Positions 34,672 to 43,525 of a stretch of DNA of 64,000 nucleotides are shown piece after piece. Position 1 is the first letter of the stretch. Each line of letters opens with the position of its first letter. The notes under the pieces were generated by a model that searched no databases, was not told where the DNA came from, and worked only from the letters and a program-made list of their open reading frames with translations. The DNA is taken from positions 372,001 through 436,000 of the forward strand of contig NC_018719.1 of the NCBI RefSeq assembly GCF_000303155.1, read 5' to 3'. The translations under genes and the position numbers were made by a program. The stretch is from Candidatus Nitrososphaera gargensis Ga9.2. Lineage in GTDB: Archaea; Thermoproteota; Nitrososphaeria; Nitrososphaerales; Nitrososphaeraceae.

Positions 34672-35061
34672 CTAGAGAAGCCTGGTTGACTCTTCAAGCA
34701 GCTTTTCCAGTTTCGGGTTGTCTGCAAATACCCAGATAATCGCACCATCTTTGTTGTCTATCATTATCTTGTTGCTTGCTTCTAGATAATTCAGCACCTT
34801 CTCTAGAGTCTGGTATTGCATGCTCTTTGGCAGGCTTCTCCAGAGTTTGTACTTGGATGGATACTCTTTTGCTTCCTTTATGGCCGCCTCAACCATCTGG
34901 ATGGTAGGCAATGTCGGTTCATGATAGCCAGCGCTCCTTCCTCCTCTCTTCGTTGTCCTACCGGTCCCCAAGCCCCTTCTTCTTCCAGAAAAGGGACCGC
35001 TACCACTCCTTGATACAGCTGGCGTCGTCATGTCCAACATCTTCATTGTTGTTATTGTCAT
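34672..35061 (-). CDS. Winged-helix-like thaumarchaeal protein
   Basis: 129 aa. A Gly/Arg-rich, probably disordered N-terminus (SGRRRGLGTGRTTKRGGRS) leads to a conserved-looking C-terminal helix-wing (YKLWRSLPKSMQYQTLEKVL, NYLEASNKIMIDNKDGAIIW). I recognise this style from thaumarchaeal genomes; it probably binds DNA. It is convergent with the RelE gene and divergent from the CDC48-N protein, with a small palindrome (GTGTA-ata-TACAC, 35102-35114) between. Confidence 0.6.
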   Translation of the reverse strand: MTITTMKMLDMTTPAVSRSGSGPFSGRRRGLGTGRTTKRGGRSAGYHEPTLPTIQMVEAAIKEAKEYPSKYKLWRSLPKSMQYQTLEKVLNYLEASNKIMIDNKDGAIIWVFADNPKLEKLLEESTRLL

Positions 35062-35170
35062 ACTTCTTTAGCAGTAAAACTATTTAAACTTATACATTGT
35101 TGTGTAATATACACTTGTATAATATCACAACCTTGACAAATAGGTTATGCTAGCCTTTTAAGAAGTCGTT

Positions 35171-35737
35171 TTGGTTCAAGGGAACAGAAACCTTAAGTCT
35201 AGGCAATTTTCTCCGAAGCTGATATTGAGCGAGAACAGGATATCTCGTAGAGTCGTCGAGTCCTATGGAAGAAACAAGGAGCAGAAGTTGGCTTTTCTTG
35301 AAGATTCTGACATCCAGCTACTTGGTTTAAACCAGCAACAGCAGGACTGCCTCGTGATAACCGGCAAGCGCAAGGCCTCTGCTTGGGCGTACTCGATGCG
35401 CTACAGTAACAACTCAAGCCAAAATGGAATTGGACTGGATGCTGCAATGCGAAATATTGCCGATGTTTCAATTGGAGATACGGTAGTCATTGAAAAAGTT
35501 ACGCCGCTTGCCGGAGAGCGAGTAATTCTAAAGCCAGTAGAGGAGATAATACCAGGGATTTCGGCCAGAGTCATGGAGTATGTACCGTTTGCCATCAAAG
35601 ATAATCCGCTGGCAGTTGGAGAGCGAATCTGGTATTCCTTTGATGGAACTACGTTTGTGTTTGATGTCGCAGACGTTCAGCCGAAAAATGCCAGTGCCAT
35701 AGTCGTTTCAAAGAATACTAAATTTGCAGTAGGGTAG
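35171..35737 (+). CDS. Stand-alone CDC48/VAT N-domain-like protein
   Basis: 188 aa, TTG start. From residue about 45 it follows the CDC48 N-domain: LLGLNQQQQDCLVITGKRKA, SIGDTVVIEKVTPLAGERVI, then the second subdomain (EYVPFAIKDNPLAVGERIWY and a final SKNTKFAVG matching DSNTNFVIG of the CDC48 at 25192). No AAA module follows. Known CDC48 N-domains bind adaptors and substrates; a free copy could act as adaptor or competitor, which is inference. Confidence 0.7.
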   Translation: MVQGNRNLKSRQFSPKLILSENRISRRVVESYGRNKEQKLAFLEDSDIQLLGLNQQQQDCLVITGKRKASAWAYSMRYSNNSSQNGIGLDAAMRNIADVSIGDTVVIEKVTPLAGERVILKPVEEIIPGISARVMEYVPFAIKDNPLAVGERIWYSFDGTTFVFDVADVQPKNASAIVVSKNTKFAVG

Positions 35738-35767
35738 TCGCAGCAGAGCCTTCCAAATCTTGAAAGA

Positions 35768-36745
35768 TTATTGCGCTGCGGGAAGAAGACGGTTATTAAC
35801 GACTGCAAAAAGCAACTGCTTTAGCTTTGTGTTCAGATGGACCTCCTTTTTGGCTAAAAGCGCGTCTAAATCCTTGAGTCTTAGAGTTGGCCTTCCAATC
35901 TCTCCTGCATACTTTACCCCCTCGCTGATGAGGCTCTCAAATAGCTCTAGTTTGTGAACGAACGCCACTTTGGTCAACTCTTTACTTGCAAGGGCTTCTG
36001 CAGAATCTATCCTCGAGCGTATTTCATCTGGATATCTGTGAAAGTCACCGCGATCTAATCCCTTTCTGCTCCAAAATCCTCTGATCATCGAAGGAAAGTC
36101 GTAATTCCCTGCGAACGCAAGTTTCTCCTTTGGGTATTCGTTTTTGACAAAGCTTACTATTTCATCCGCTATGCCGGCATCGCTATTTTGATTCAGATAA
36201 TCAAGGACCTTTTGCGGCACAAGGCTAGAGTTGTCTCTTGTCCAGGACGTTATGCTCTTCAGCTCGCTCTGAAAATGGACAACATCGTTCATGTTTTGAA
36301 ATGGCAATAGGGCCGATACCGAGTCCAGCTCGACATTAAGAAGGTAGCCCTCTCTGTCCTTTTCAAGCTTTATTTTGATCTTCTTTGGGTGCAACTCCTG
36401 CTTTGGACCGACTATCTCCTGTTCTATCTCGTCAATCATTGCAAATACCTGATCCTTGCTAAACTTTAGAGCATACACAATCTGCATGTCTTTTGACTCT
36501 ATGTCTATACTATAGTTCCATGAAGAATGCCTTCTGAGCGCAAAGTAGCCATAATTTTCTAGCCGCAGTCTCTTGATAGCTTCGGATGACTCGTAGGTGG
36601 TCACTTCGTCCTTTTCTTCTCCCCAGCTTTCTGATTCTTCCCTTGCAGCATTGCGGTTGTGAATAGCAGCCCATCTTTCGCCGTCAGACAAGCTTCCCCA
36701 GTCCCCTACGAATTGAGGCCTACCGCCCCTTGTTATCCACGGCAT
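35768..36745 (-). CDS. Hypothetical protein
   Basis: 325 aa, not recognised. It is a soluble, charged, mainly helical protein with a central beta region (KIKIKLEKDREGYLLNVELD) and a helical C-terminus. It converges on the CDC48-N gene with a 30-nt gap. No motif supports a function. Confidence 0.6.
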   Translation of the reverse strand: MPWITRGGRPQFVGDWGSLSDGERWAAIHNRNAAREESESWGEEKDEVTTYESSEAIKRLRLENYGYFALRRHSSWNYSIDIESKDMQIVYALKFSKDQVFAMIDEIEQEIVGPKQELHPKKIKIKLEKDREGYLLNVELDSVSALLPFQNMNDVVHFQSELKSITSWTRDNSSLVPQKVLDYLNQNSDAGIADEIVSFVKNEYPKEKLAFAGNYDFPSMIRGFWSRKGLDRGDFHRYPDEIRSRIDSAEALASKELTKVAFVHKLELFESLISEGVKYAGEIGRPTLRLKDLDALLAKKEVHLNTKLKQLLFAVVNNRLLPAAQ

Positions 36746-37163
36746 TGAAAAGCCTAGCTTGAACTTGCTTTAATCCATTTCTGGATACATAATTTGTTCA
36801 TCCATTCATTTTGTTCTTGTTCGCGAAGGGCGTGCTAGACACGACTTCACCAGTAATTTCTGACAGAATTTTTAAATACAAAAGTGATGATTAAGTTGTA
36901 AACGAAAGAGCCGGACGGGCTGAAAAAACATGGAAACGGTTATGGCAATTTGCTTGCCTGACTAGGCGACGGGCCCTGAATACCTCGTTGAATTTGCTCA
37001 TATATGAAAGATTGCGTTCGGATAAAAGGCTAGAAACAGGAAGAATAGTTTTCAAATTGCAATTCTTGAAGTGTACGCATAATATATATTGCAAAACCAA
37101 AATCAGATTCTTGTCTCTTCTATAGTCCGATTGCTACTCAATCCATAACTAGCATAATTTCGG
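36746..37163. other. Intergenic region with candidate structured RNA
   Basis: About 420 nt without a gene. A TATA-like box (tttttaaatac, 36869-36879) is followed by a GC-rich island (about 36905-36980) with short hairpins AGCC-ggacg-GGCT, GGCAA-tttgc-TTGCC and GCCT-gact-AGGC, and a repeated GACGGGC/CTGA. A small RNA is possible but unproven. Confidence 0.25.
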
Positions 37164-37190
37164 TTCCCTCTCTTGGCTTATGAGAGGGAA
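37164..37190 (+). promoter_or_regulatory. Hairpin covering start codon
   Basis: TTCCCTCTC and GAGAGGGAA form a perfect 9-bp stem with a 9-nt loop. The ATG of the next gene (37180-37182) lies across the loop and 3' arm, and no purine-rich ribosome site is otherwise present. Confidence 0.45.
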
Positions 37191-37821
37191 ACAAAACAAC
37201 CTCAACCATATCCTCAACATCTGCCAAGATGGTAGCAGTACGAACATTCTCCAGCAATTGCAAAGCGTGACAGAACAAAAAGTGGACAAGGTGGACTACC
37301 AGCAACAAATAGAGCGGTGGAACAAGTACCAAGAGCTTTTAGATGAAATAGGCAAGAAATGTGGCCGGGACGTTGGCGTCAGGCTTGCAAGAAACGTCAA
37401 GCATAATTTCAACGTGTTTACTGACACATCCTCGGCTGGGCTTGCTGTAGTCGGCGCGGCTGCGTTGCTGACATTATGGGGCGCATTTTCGATCTATAGC
37501 ATCTATTACCTGGTTGGCAGTATTGCTGCTCTGAGTTTTGTAGGCTGGCAGGCATTTATCAGGTTACACCATCCATCGGTAATACACTTCAAATGCAGCC
37601 CTGCCTTGCATATCGACGAATTTGCGTACATGCGCCAGACGATAAGAGGGATACCGCCAGCAGAGCATGATCCGATAGTCAGGCTGCCTGTGCTAGAAAT
37701 GTCCATATCGCGAGCATGGCTGGCGCAGCAGGGCATGCTAAAGTTCATGGAAAGTCTGCGCGATATAAAATGGGAGAGAGCAGAGGAAAGGAGCCAGCAG
37801 GAACATCTACGGGAGGAATAA
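37180..37821 (+). CDS. Membrane protein with charged tails
   Basis: 213 aa. Two hydrophobic segments (about residues 86-103 and 106-122) lie between a polar, coiled-coil-prone N-terminus and a C-terminal region (SPALHIDEFAYMRQTIRGIP) ending in a charged helix (RDIKWERAEERSQQEH). The following zinc-finger gene is 5 nt away. Function unknown. Confidence 0.55.
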   Translation: MRGKQNNLNHILNICQDGSSTNILQQLQSVTEQKVDKVDYQQQIERWNKYQELLDEIGKKCGRDVGVRLARNVKHNFNVFTDTSSAGLAVVGAAALLTLWGAFSIYSIYYLVGSIAALSFVGWQAFIRLHHPSVIHFKCSPALHIDEFAYMRQTIRGIPPAEHDPIVRLPVLEMSISRAWLAQQGMLKFMESLRDIKWERAEERSQQEHLREE

Positions 37822-37826
37822 AAAGA

Positions 37827-38081
37827 ATGGCAATAGAAAGATGCGACAAATGCGGCAAGTCATTCATGAGCAAGTCAGAGGTTGAGCGCCACAAGATGTG
37901 GGAGCATCCAGTGCCAGTATCGCCTTTTGAAGAGCGGCCTGCTGCAGCCGTCAATAATAACAATGGCATTAATCCTGACGAAGTGCACAAGCTGACAAGC
38001 GACGTGATGGCTGGTACAAGAAGTAAAGGTTCCTCAGCAATTGGCAGCGGGCAAAGAAGAAGAGTCCCATTCAGAACCTAA
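37827..38081 (+). CDS. C2H2 zinc-finger protein with disordered tail
   Basis: 84 aa from ATG 37827, 5 nt after the membrane gene. CDKCGKSFMSKSEVERHKMWEH is, residue by residue, a canonical C-x2-C-x12-H-x4-H finger. The tail has an Asn run and basic residues (QRRRVPFRT). Similar in type to the microprotein at 17463. Probably cotranscribed with the membrane gene. Confidence 0.7.
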   Translation: MAIERCDKCGKSFMSKSEVERHKMWEHPVPVSPFEERPAAAVNNNNGINPDEVHKLTSDVMAGTRSKGSSAIGSGQRRRVPFRT

Positions 38082-38134
38082 AAGCAGAGAAGCATTAAAG
38101 ACCCGGTATATGATATAGTCTATGAGACATATAT

Positions 38135-38389
38135 CTGTCGCCCATAGACGATCAGTACAACAAACTCCGAAAGAATATTGGAAATGACTTTAGTAGCAGC
38201 CAGAAAGAGGAGAGGATAGCCGAGCTTTATTCATTCCATTGCGACAACTGTGGCTATCGAAATATCCATAATATCAGGGAGCTTGTTTGCGGGTGCGGCA
38301 AAGAGCTGGCAGGGACACTGGTGTACCGAAAAGTTGGAGATACAGTAATTTATGACGCTAGAGAAAAGAGAAAGGGCAGAAGAAGATGA
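38135..38389 (+). CDS. Zinc-ribbon ORF without a standard start codon
   Basis: An open frame of about 84 codons reads FHCDNCGYRN, then LVCGCGKEL and a basic tail (EKRKGRRR), which looks like a real zinc ribbon. From the upstream TGA there is no ATG, GTG or TTG before the domain; CTG 38135 or ATA 38144 are the only candidates. It overlaps the next gene by 38 nt. It may be mistranslated by me, use a rare start, or be decayed. Confidence 0.4.
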   Translation: MSPIDDQYNKLRKNIGNDFSSSQKEERIAELYSFHCDNCGYRNIHNIRELVCGCGKELAGTLVYRKVGDTVIYDAREKRKGRRR

Positions 38390-38666
38390 TGATAGCATGA
38401 TCTATAGGTGCCCGGACGGCCACATCAGTTTTGCAAAACAACTACAATATTGCGGGATGAAAGGATGCGGCAAGCCCATTGAAATTATTAGCGAGCAAGA
38501 TATCGAGTGGCTATATAAAATCAATCCAAGCGGGCTGGCAATGAATGAGAAAGACCTGAACAAGATACTGGAGGACAAGAACATGCCCAACGAGGTAAAG
38601 GAAGCGGTGAAACAAGTATTTCCAGAGCTGAAGGAAAAGAAGAAGAGGAGATTTTGGTTTGCATAA
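38352..38666 (+). CDS. Small zinc-ribbon-like protein
   Basis: 104 aa (ATG 38352; ATG 38397 is also possible and would avoid most of the overlap). YRCPDGHISF and YCGMKGCGKPIE give a Cys array, followed by a helical region (NKILEDKNMPNEVKEAVKQV) and a basic end. Not recognised. Confidence 0.55.
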   Translation: MTLEKRERAEEDDDSMIYRCPDGHISFAKQLQYCGMKGCGKPIEIISEQDIEWLYKINPSGLAMNEKDLNKILEDKNMPNEVKEAVKQVFPELKEKKKRRFWFA

Positions 38667-38817
38667 TTAATCAAGAACGAAACCATATTGGAAATGGTGA
38701 ACAAGCGAATATCTAGATGAATGCTTCGTCCACGATGGATAATGCTACTTATGAAGCTAGCAACGTAGCCAAAGGCTCAAAAGCATTATGGCATTTAGGT
38801 AAAAATACAAAAGAAGG

Positions 38818-39267
38818 ATGTGGAACTATCAGAAGCCTGTCCATAACATGGAAAGAGGAAGAAGCTCGCTTCTGATAAAGAGGCAGTTAGCGATTATAGG
38901 CAGCATTGCCGCAGTGGCAGCTGTTGCGCTTTTCATGACCATCTTCTCATTCGGTGCCGATGATTCTTTCTCAATAACAGAGATTCCATTCTTTTTCATG
39001 AACGGGCAAGAAATTACGGTAAGGGGAACGTTTGAAGAGTGTGCACCAACCAAGATGCTGCTGATATGCTATCCGGGATTCCGGTCAGACGATGGCAATT
39101 ATTTTGTACTCACAGACCACGATACTAAGGATTTAAGGAGCCTGATCAAACAGGGGCATTTTCAAGTTACTGGAAAATTTTCTCCAGAGATACCTGAGGA
39201 ATTTGCGGCAGCAGATGTGGCAGGAGTCATCTCAGTTAGCTCTATCACTCCAATTGATTCTGTTTAA
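38818..39267 (+). CDS. Membrane-anchored small exported protein
   Basis: 149 aa. One membrane segment at about residues 22-43 precedes an outer beta domain (ITVRGTFEECAPTKMLLICYP) with two cysteines and an OB-like strand pattern (GHFQVTGKFSPEI). Function unknown. Confidence 0.55.
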   Translation: MWNYQKPVHNMERGRSSLLIKRQLAIIGSIAAVAAVALFMTIFSFGADDSFSITEIPFFFMNGQEITVRGTFEECAPTKMLLICYPGFRSDDGNYFVLTDHDTKDLRSLIKQGHFQVTGKFSPEIPEEFAAADVAGVISVSSITPIDSV

Positions 39268-39444
39268 GACATAATACTGGACACAATCTTGGACGCATGA
39301 TCGTTCAGTATCGACATTCTTTGTGGTGCTCGCTTTTTTCGTAGTCAGAATTTTAGATATATAGAAGACGCAGCTTGGGACATCAAGACAAAGAAGCTAC
39401 AGGATATGATAGAATAAAGAAACATGCCGCGCAAAGAGTAGTGC

Positions 39445-39624
39445 ATGGGCGAGCAGAAAGACAAGACGCTGGAGCAGGTATCCGACGAAGACTATAAAGT
39501 GGCACCAACCAGTGCGGATGAAAGGCACCTGAACAAAAGGGATATGAAAAAACGGGTCACAGGCGAAAGCTACCCACTGCTCGAGGAAAAGGTGCAGCAA
39601 GAGCTAAGAGGGGGAGTAGAATAG
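39445..39624 (+). CDS. Charged microprotein
   Basis: 59 aa, absent from larger ORF sets. It is hydrophilic throughout (KDKTLEQVSDEDYKVAP, HLNKRDMKKRVTGESYPLL). No motif. Support is limited to an intact frame and typical composition. Confidence 0.35.
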   Translation: MGEQKDKTLEQVSDEDYKVAPTSADERHLNKRDMKKRVTGESYPLLEEKVQQELRGGVE

Positions 39625-39784
39625 CAAAGGCTCCAAGCATTGCTCATTGGCCATGCACAGAAATTACACTAAATTATATAATACGCTAAATTATTCACAT
39701 TTGCTCAAGAATAAACCAAGCTTCTTTCAAGCTACTGCATATATTTCCAAAAGTTATTTATTCTAGAAGCGCCTTTAACTAAAT

Positions 39785-40264
39785 GTGTACGCAAAACTAT
39801 GCAACATTGAAATTTTATCAAGCTACATCAAGGACGTTTCAGTTGGCGACATGCTGACGGTGCAGGCGCTCATCACAAACCCACTTGACTGGCAGCACTT
39901 TTACGAAAAGATACTGACAATAAAACGGGGCGACAAGACGGACTTTACGGTCGTCACGGGCGAAGGCGACAGACTGGTTGGCACCGGCGACATTGTCGAA
40001 GTGGACAAGTGGAGCAACAGCGGCCACTATGGGTTCAAGATCAAGATAGATGTCAAGCGCCAAAAGTCGCTTACCGATAGGAGGATAAGGGGGCCAGGCA
40101 GGACGGCAAAGCCGGCGGCTGAAAAGCCGCCGGCCGAGCCGGCGGAGGCGGAAGCGCCGCAATTCGCTCCGCTGGCAGCAGCCGCCACCACCTTGGTAAC
40201 GCCGCAGGATATTGCATCGTTTCGCGAAATGCTGAAAGGCTCGATCACGATGGACATGGCCTAA
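39785..40264 (+). CDS. Hypothetical protein with Ala/Pro linker
   Basis: 159 aa, GTG start. An N-terminal beta-type domain (VGDMLTVQALITNP, TDFTVVTGEGDRLVGTGDIV) is followed by a basic stretch, a Pro/Ala/Glu-rich linker and a short helix (PQDIASFREMLKGSI). Codon use matches the neighbouring core genes. Function unknown. Confidence 0.55.
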   Translation: MYAKLCNIEILSSYIKDVSVGDMLTVQALITNPLDWQHFYEKILTIKRGDKTDFTVVTGEGDRLVGTGDIVEVDKWSNSGHYGFKIKIDVKRQKSLTDRRIRGPGRTAKPAAEKPPAEPAEAEAPQFAPLAAAATTLVTPQDIASFREMLKGSITMDMA

Positions 40265-40684
40265 GTGCCTAGTTGATCGGTGCTGTAACCTGTACACTGA
40301 CACCTCATTTCCTTGTCTTTGGCGTCAGTGGCGAGGCATCTTTTGCCTGTAAACGAATGCTGCCAGTCACTGTGCCCGCAGATGCATACTGTCATGCCTG
40401 TCGTCATCGCCTCAAGTTAATTACCATACTCTGTTGCTGCCGCCAAGGCATCATCTTCCTCCTCTGCTTTTTGCCTGCTTTCTGCTGTACACCGAAGCAA
40501 CCGGCGTTGTCCAAAAGATAGGAGCATGTAGGACATTTATTGGTTCACGAACTTGGACAATCTAACAAAAGGCAGGAGCAATTTCTAAAGCTATTTTGCC
40601 AAACGAATGTAAGTCCGATTCCAATTTACGATTTGCAATTACTTCAAACACTTATAATGTTCATAGGCCGCTTTATTCCCGCGC
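40265..40684. other. Intergenic interval
   Basis: About 420 nt. One plus-strand frame (40273-40521) is Cys-rich but has no ribosome site or recognisable domain, and I do not call it. A TATA-like stretch lies near 40645-40670. Confidence 0.35.
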
Positions 40685-41395
40685 TTGGCAGCAATCAAGG
40701 TCTTCGCGGTGGACATTGACGGCACCCTTACTGAAAACGGGGGAGGTGCGATACACCTGGCGGCTCTAGCAAAGCTCCGCTACCTTGAGAGGCTGGGCTA
40801 TAACGTTGTATATGTCACCGGCAGGTCTTCGATCGAAGCGTATGTCCTTGCAGTATTTGGCGGCACCACCAGAATTGCGGTTGGAGAAAACGGTGGCGCA
40901 ATAACAATCGCGCCACAGGAGCACAAGTTGCTGGCAAGCAGGGAAAAGTGCATGGAGGGGTATGAAGTGCTGAAAAAGAGCATTGACGGCGTGCAGATAA
41001 AGCCGGTGTTTCCGAGGATGACCGAAGTGGTTCTGCTGCGCACGTTTGACCTGAAAGAGGGCCAGAAAATCTTGGAAGAGCATAACCTGCCGCTGTATCT
41101 GTCAGACAGCAAGTACGCTTTTCACATCAACGAAAAAGGGGTCGACAAGGGATACGGGCTTGCAGAGGCTTTGAAGATGCTCAAGGCAGACCCGGAAGAG
41201 ACGGTCGCGATAGGCGACAGCGAAACCGACGTGCCGATGTACGGTATTTGCGGCTGCAGCATTGCGCTTGGGCACGCCGAGGAAAGCGTCAAGAAAAAGG
41301 CTGATCACGTGGTCGCCGGCAGTGAAGGAGCCGGCCTTGCCGAAGCCATAGATTACGTTGCGTTCAACTACCTTGGGGTGAAGAAGGCGCAATGA
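40685..41395 (+). CDS. pgp: Archaeal phosphoglycolate phosphatase (HAD)
   Basis: 236 aa, TTG start. HAD motifs are present: DIDGTLTENGG (nucleophile and acid Asp), VTGRSS, and GDSETDVPMY. The size and cap style match the archaeal TA0175-like phosphoglycolate phosphatases, which clear 2-phosphoglycolate. Its stop overlaps the argS start by 4 nt, so the two are coupled. Confidence 0.85.
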   Translation: MAAIKVFAVDIDGTLTENGGGAIHLAALAKLRYLERLGYNVVYVTGRSSIEAYVLAVFGGTTRIAVGENGGAITIAPQEHKLLASREKCMEGYEVLKKSIDGVQIKPVFPRMTEVVLLRTFDLKEGQKILEEHNLPLYLSDSKYAFHINEKGVDKGYGLAEALKMLKADPEETVAIGDSETDVPMYGICGCSIALGHAEESVKKKADHVVAGSEGAGLAEAIDYVAFNYLGVKKAQ

Positions 41396-43296
41396 CGTTC
41401 CGGCTGTTCAGGAACGATGTGCGCAGACTGGTCAAGCAGGCTCTAGATAATGCAGGGTATCCTGCCGTCGAATTTGACGTGTCCGAACCACCGCAAAAAG
41501 AATTTGGCGACCTGTCATGCAACGTCGCGTTCCTTCTGGCTAGGCACGCCAAAAAGCCACCGCAAAAGATAGCGGCTGAACTGGTCGAAGCGATCAGGCT
41601 GAACATCAAGGATACATGCGTCCTGTCGGCAGAGACTGCCGGCGGCCACATCAACTTCAAGGCCGACTATTCGCGCCTGTCGCCAGCGACTCTTGGACAG
41701 GTGCTCAAGAGCCCAGAAAATTATGGCTACCCAGACTCGGGGCAGGGCCGGCACATCGTCATAGAGCATACAAGCGTCAACCCGAACAAGGCGCTCCATG
41801 TGGGCCATATGCGCAACGTGATAATCGGCGATACGCTCTACCGCATAATGAAGGCCACGAACCACCGGACGACGGTGCTCAACTACGTTGACGACTCCGG
41901 CCTGCAGGTCGCCGACATTGTAGTGGGCTTCAAGTTCTCCGGCTTTAATGTCGAACCGCCCAAGGGCAAAAAGTTTGACCACTATTGCGGCGACGAGGTG
42001 TACGTCAAGATAAACGAGATGTATGAGAAGGACCCTCTACTGGCAGAAAAGCGCAAGCTGGTGCTCAAGGAGATAGAGGAGGGCAAGTCAGAGATCGCAC
42101 GCTTTGCCACGGATATTACGTTGCGCGTGCTGAACGAGCAGTTGAAGACGTGCTGGCGCATGAAGGCGCGGTACGACCTATTGAATTTCGAGTCGCACAT
42201 CGTCGTATCGAAACTGTGGAGCAAGACGTTTGAGCTGCTAAAGAAAGAAAGGCTCACTCATTTTGAAGAGGAGGGCAAGAACAAGGGCTGCTGGGTCATA
42301 GAGGCCAAGGATGAGGAGGACAAGGTCCTTGTGAGGAGCGACGGCACGGCCACGTACATTGCAAAGGACATCCCCTATGCCGCGTGGAAGCTGGGGCTTA
42401 TCGAAGACCCGTTCTCCTACCGGGAGTATCTCGGGCAGTGGGACGGCTCGATGCTTTATGCCACTACGCTTGGGGGTAGCGACAAGCCTACAGCAGCCAA
42501 GAAATTCAACGGGGGCGAGCGCGTCATTACGATAATTGACTCGCGGCAGGCCCGCCTGCAGAGGATAATATCACAGGTGCTCTCAAAGATCGGTGCCGGC
42601 ACCCAAGAATACTTCCACTTGAGCTACGAGGCGGTGACCCTCAGTTCAGAAACCGCCAAGGCGTTTGGGATCGACATCGGCGACCGGCAGTTCATGCACA
42701 TGTCTGGCAGAAAGGGCATCTATGTCAACGCCGACTATGTGCTTGACACACTGCACACCAAAGCGTACGAAGAGGTAAAGACGAGGAACCCTGGCTTTAC
42801 AGAAGAGCAGCTGAACGCCATAGCAGAAGAGATCGCGATATCGGCGATACGTTACAACATGATAAAACAGGATCTTGATAAGATAATCACCTTTGACGTA
42901 AAAGAGTCGCTGAGCCTTGAAGGTGACACCGGACCATACCTGCAGTACGCCTATGCGCGCTCGCAGCGCATACTGGAAAAATCAGGTCAGGATATCGCAG
43001 GGAGCAACTTTGCCTTTGACCGGCTCGCTCACGAATCGGAGATAGCACTGATAAAAGAGATAGCCAAGCTCGACCTTGTTGTCGAGGACGCGGCAAAATC
43101 ATTGTCGCCCAAGTCGCTTGCGCGCTATGCCTACAACCTTGCGACGACATTCAACCTGTTCTATGAGAAGGTGCCCGTGTTGAAAGAGCAGGACGCTGAC
43201 ATCAGGATGGCGCGCCTTGCCCTTGTCAAGGCTTTTGGAGTTGCGCTGAAAAACGCGCTTGACGTGCTGGGCATAACCGCGCTTGACCACATGTAG
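41392..43296 (+). CDS. argS: Arginyl-tRNA synthetase
   Basis: 634 aa. The class I HVGH motif (KALHVGHMRN, about residue 136) and the MSGRKG variant of KMSKS, typical of ArgRS, are visible. An N-terminal additional domain and a C-terminal helical anticodon-binding domain (YLQYAYARSQRIL, LARYAYNLATTFNLFYE) complete it. It charges tRNA-Arg in the cytoplasm. Coupled to pgp (ATGA). Confidence 0.96.
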   Translation: MTFRLFRNDVRRLVKQALDNAGYPAVEFDVSEPPQKEFGDLSCNVAFLLARHAKKPPQKIAAELVEAIRLNIKDTCVLSAETAGGHINFKADYSRLSPATLGQVLKSPENYGYPDSGQGRHIVIEHTSVNPNKALHVGHMRNVIIGDTLYRIMKATNHRTTVLNYVDDSGLQVADIVVGFKFSGFNVEPPKGKKFDHYCGDEVYVKINEMYEKDPLLAEKRKLVLKEIEEGKSEIARFATDITLRVLNEQLKTCWRMKARYDLLNFESHIVVSKLWSKTFELLKKERLTHFEEEGKNKGCWVIEAKDEEDKVLVRSDGTATYIAKDIPYAAWKLGLIEDPFSYREYLGQWDGSMLYATTLGGSDKPTAAKKFNGGERVITIIDSRQARLQRIISQVLSKIGAGTQEYFHLSYEAVTLSSETAKAFGIDIGDRQFMHMSGRKGIYVNADYVLDTLHTKAYEEVKTRNPGFTEEQLNAIAEEIAISAIRYNMIKQDLDKIITFDVKESLSLEGDTGPYLQYAYARSQRILEKSGQDIAGSNFAFDRLAHESEIALIKEIAKLDLVVEDAAKSLSPKSLARYAYNLATTFNLFYEKVPVLKEQDADIRMARLALVKAFGVALKNALDVLGITALDHM

Positions 43297-43303
43297 TAGT
43301 CAG

Positions 43304-43525
43304 TCAGTACCGGCGCAATGTCGATTCCCTTGCAGCCTTGCTGTTTTCGCCGTAGTACTGCGGCTTTGTGCGCAGGCTCTTGTTGCAGCAGGGGCAGTGG
43401 TAGTCCTTGAGGCCCATAAATATCGCCCTGTCGCAGGTGATGCAGACCTTCATCCCCTTCGAGTAGTCGATCTTTTTCACCGGCACATAGTTTGGGTGGG
43501 TTTTACAAAAGCTCCTACAGGACAT
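43304..43525 (-). CDS. Zinc-ribbon microprotein
   Basis: 73 aa. CITCDRAIFMGLKDYHCPCC is a four-cysteine ribbon, followed by KSLRTKPQ and a basic tail. It resembles the ribbon encoded after CDC48 (27371), so they are likely paralogs. Tail to tail with argS. Confidence 0.6.
   Translation of the reverse strand: MSCRSFCKTHPNYVPVKKIDYSKGMKVCITCDRAIFMGLKDYHCPCCNKSLRTKPQYYGENSKAARESTLRRY

Noticed and set aside
36889-36924. Box C/D small RNA (GTGATGA ... CTGA)
   Set aside because: Spacing of boxes does not give a C-D'-C'-D layout; too common by chance.
40273-40521. 82-codon Cys-rich plus-strand frame
   Set aside because: No ribosome site, no recognisable domain and an unusual composition.
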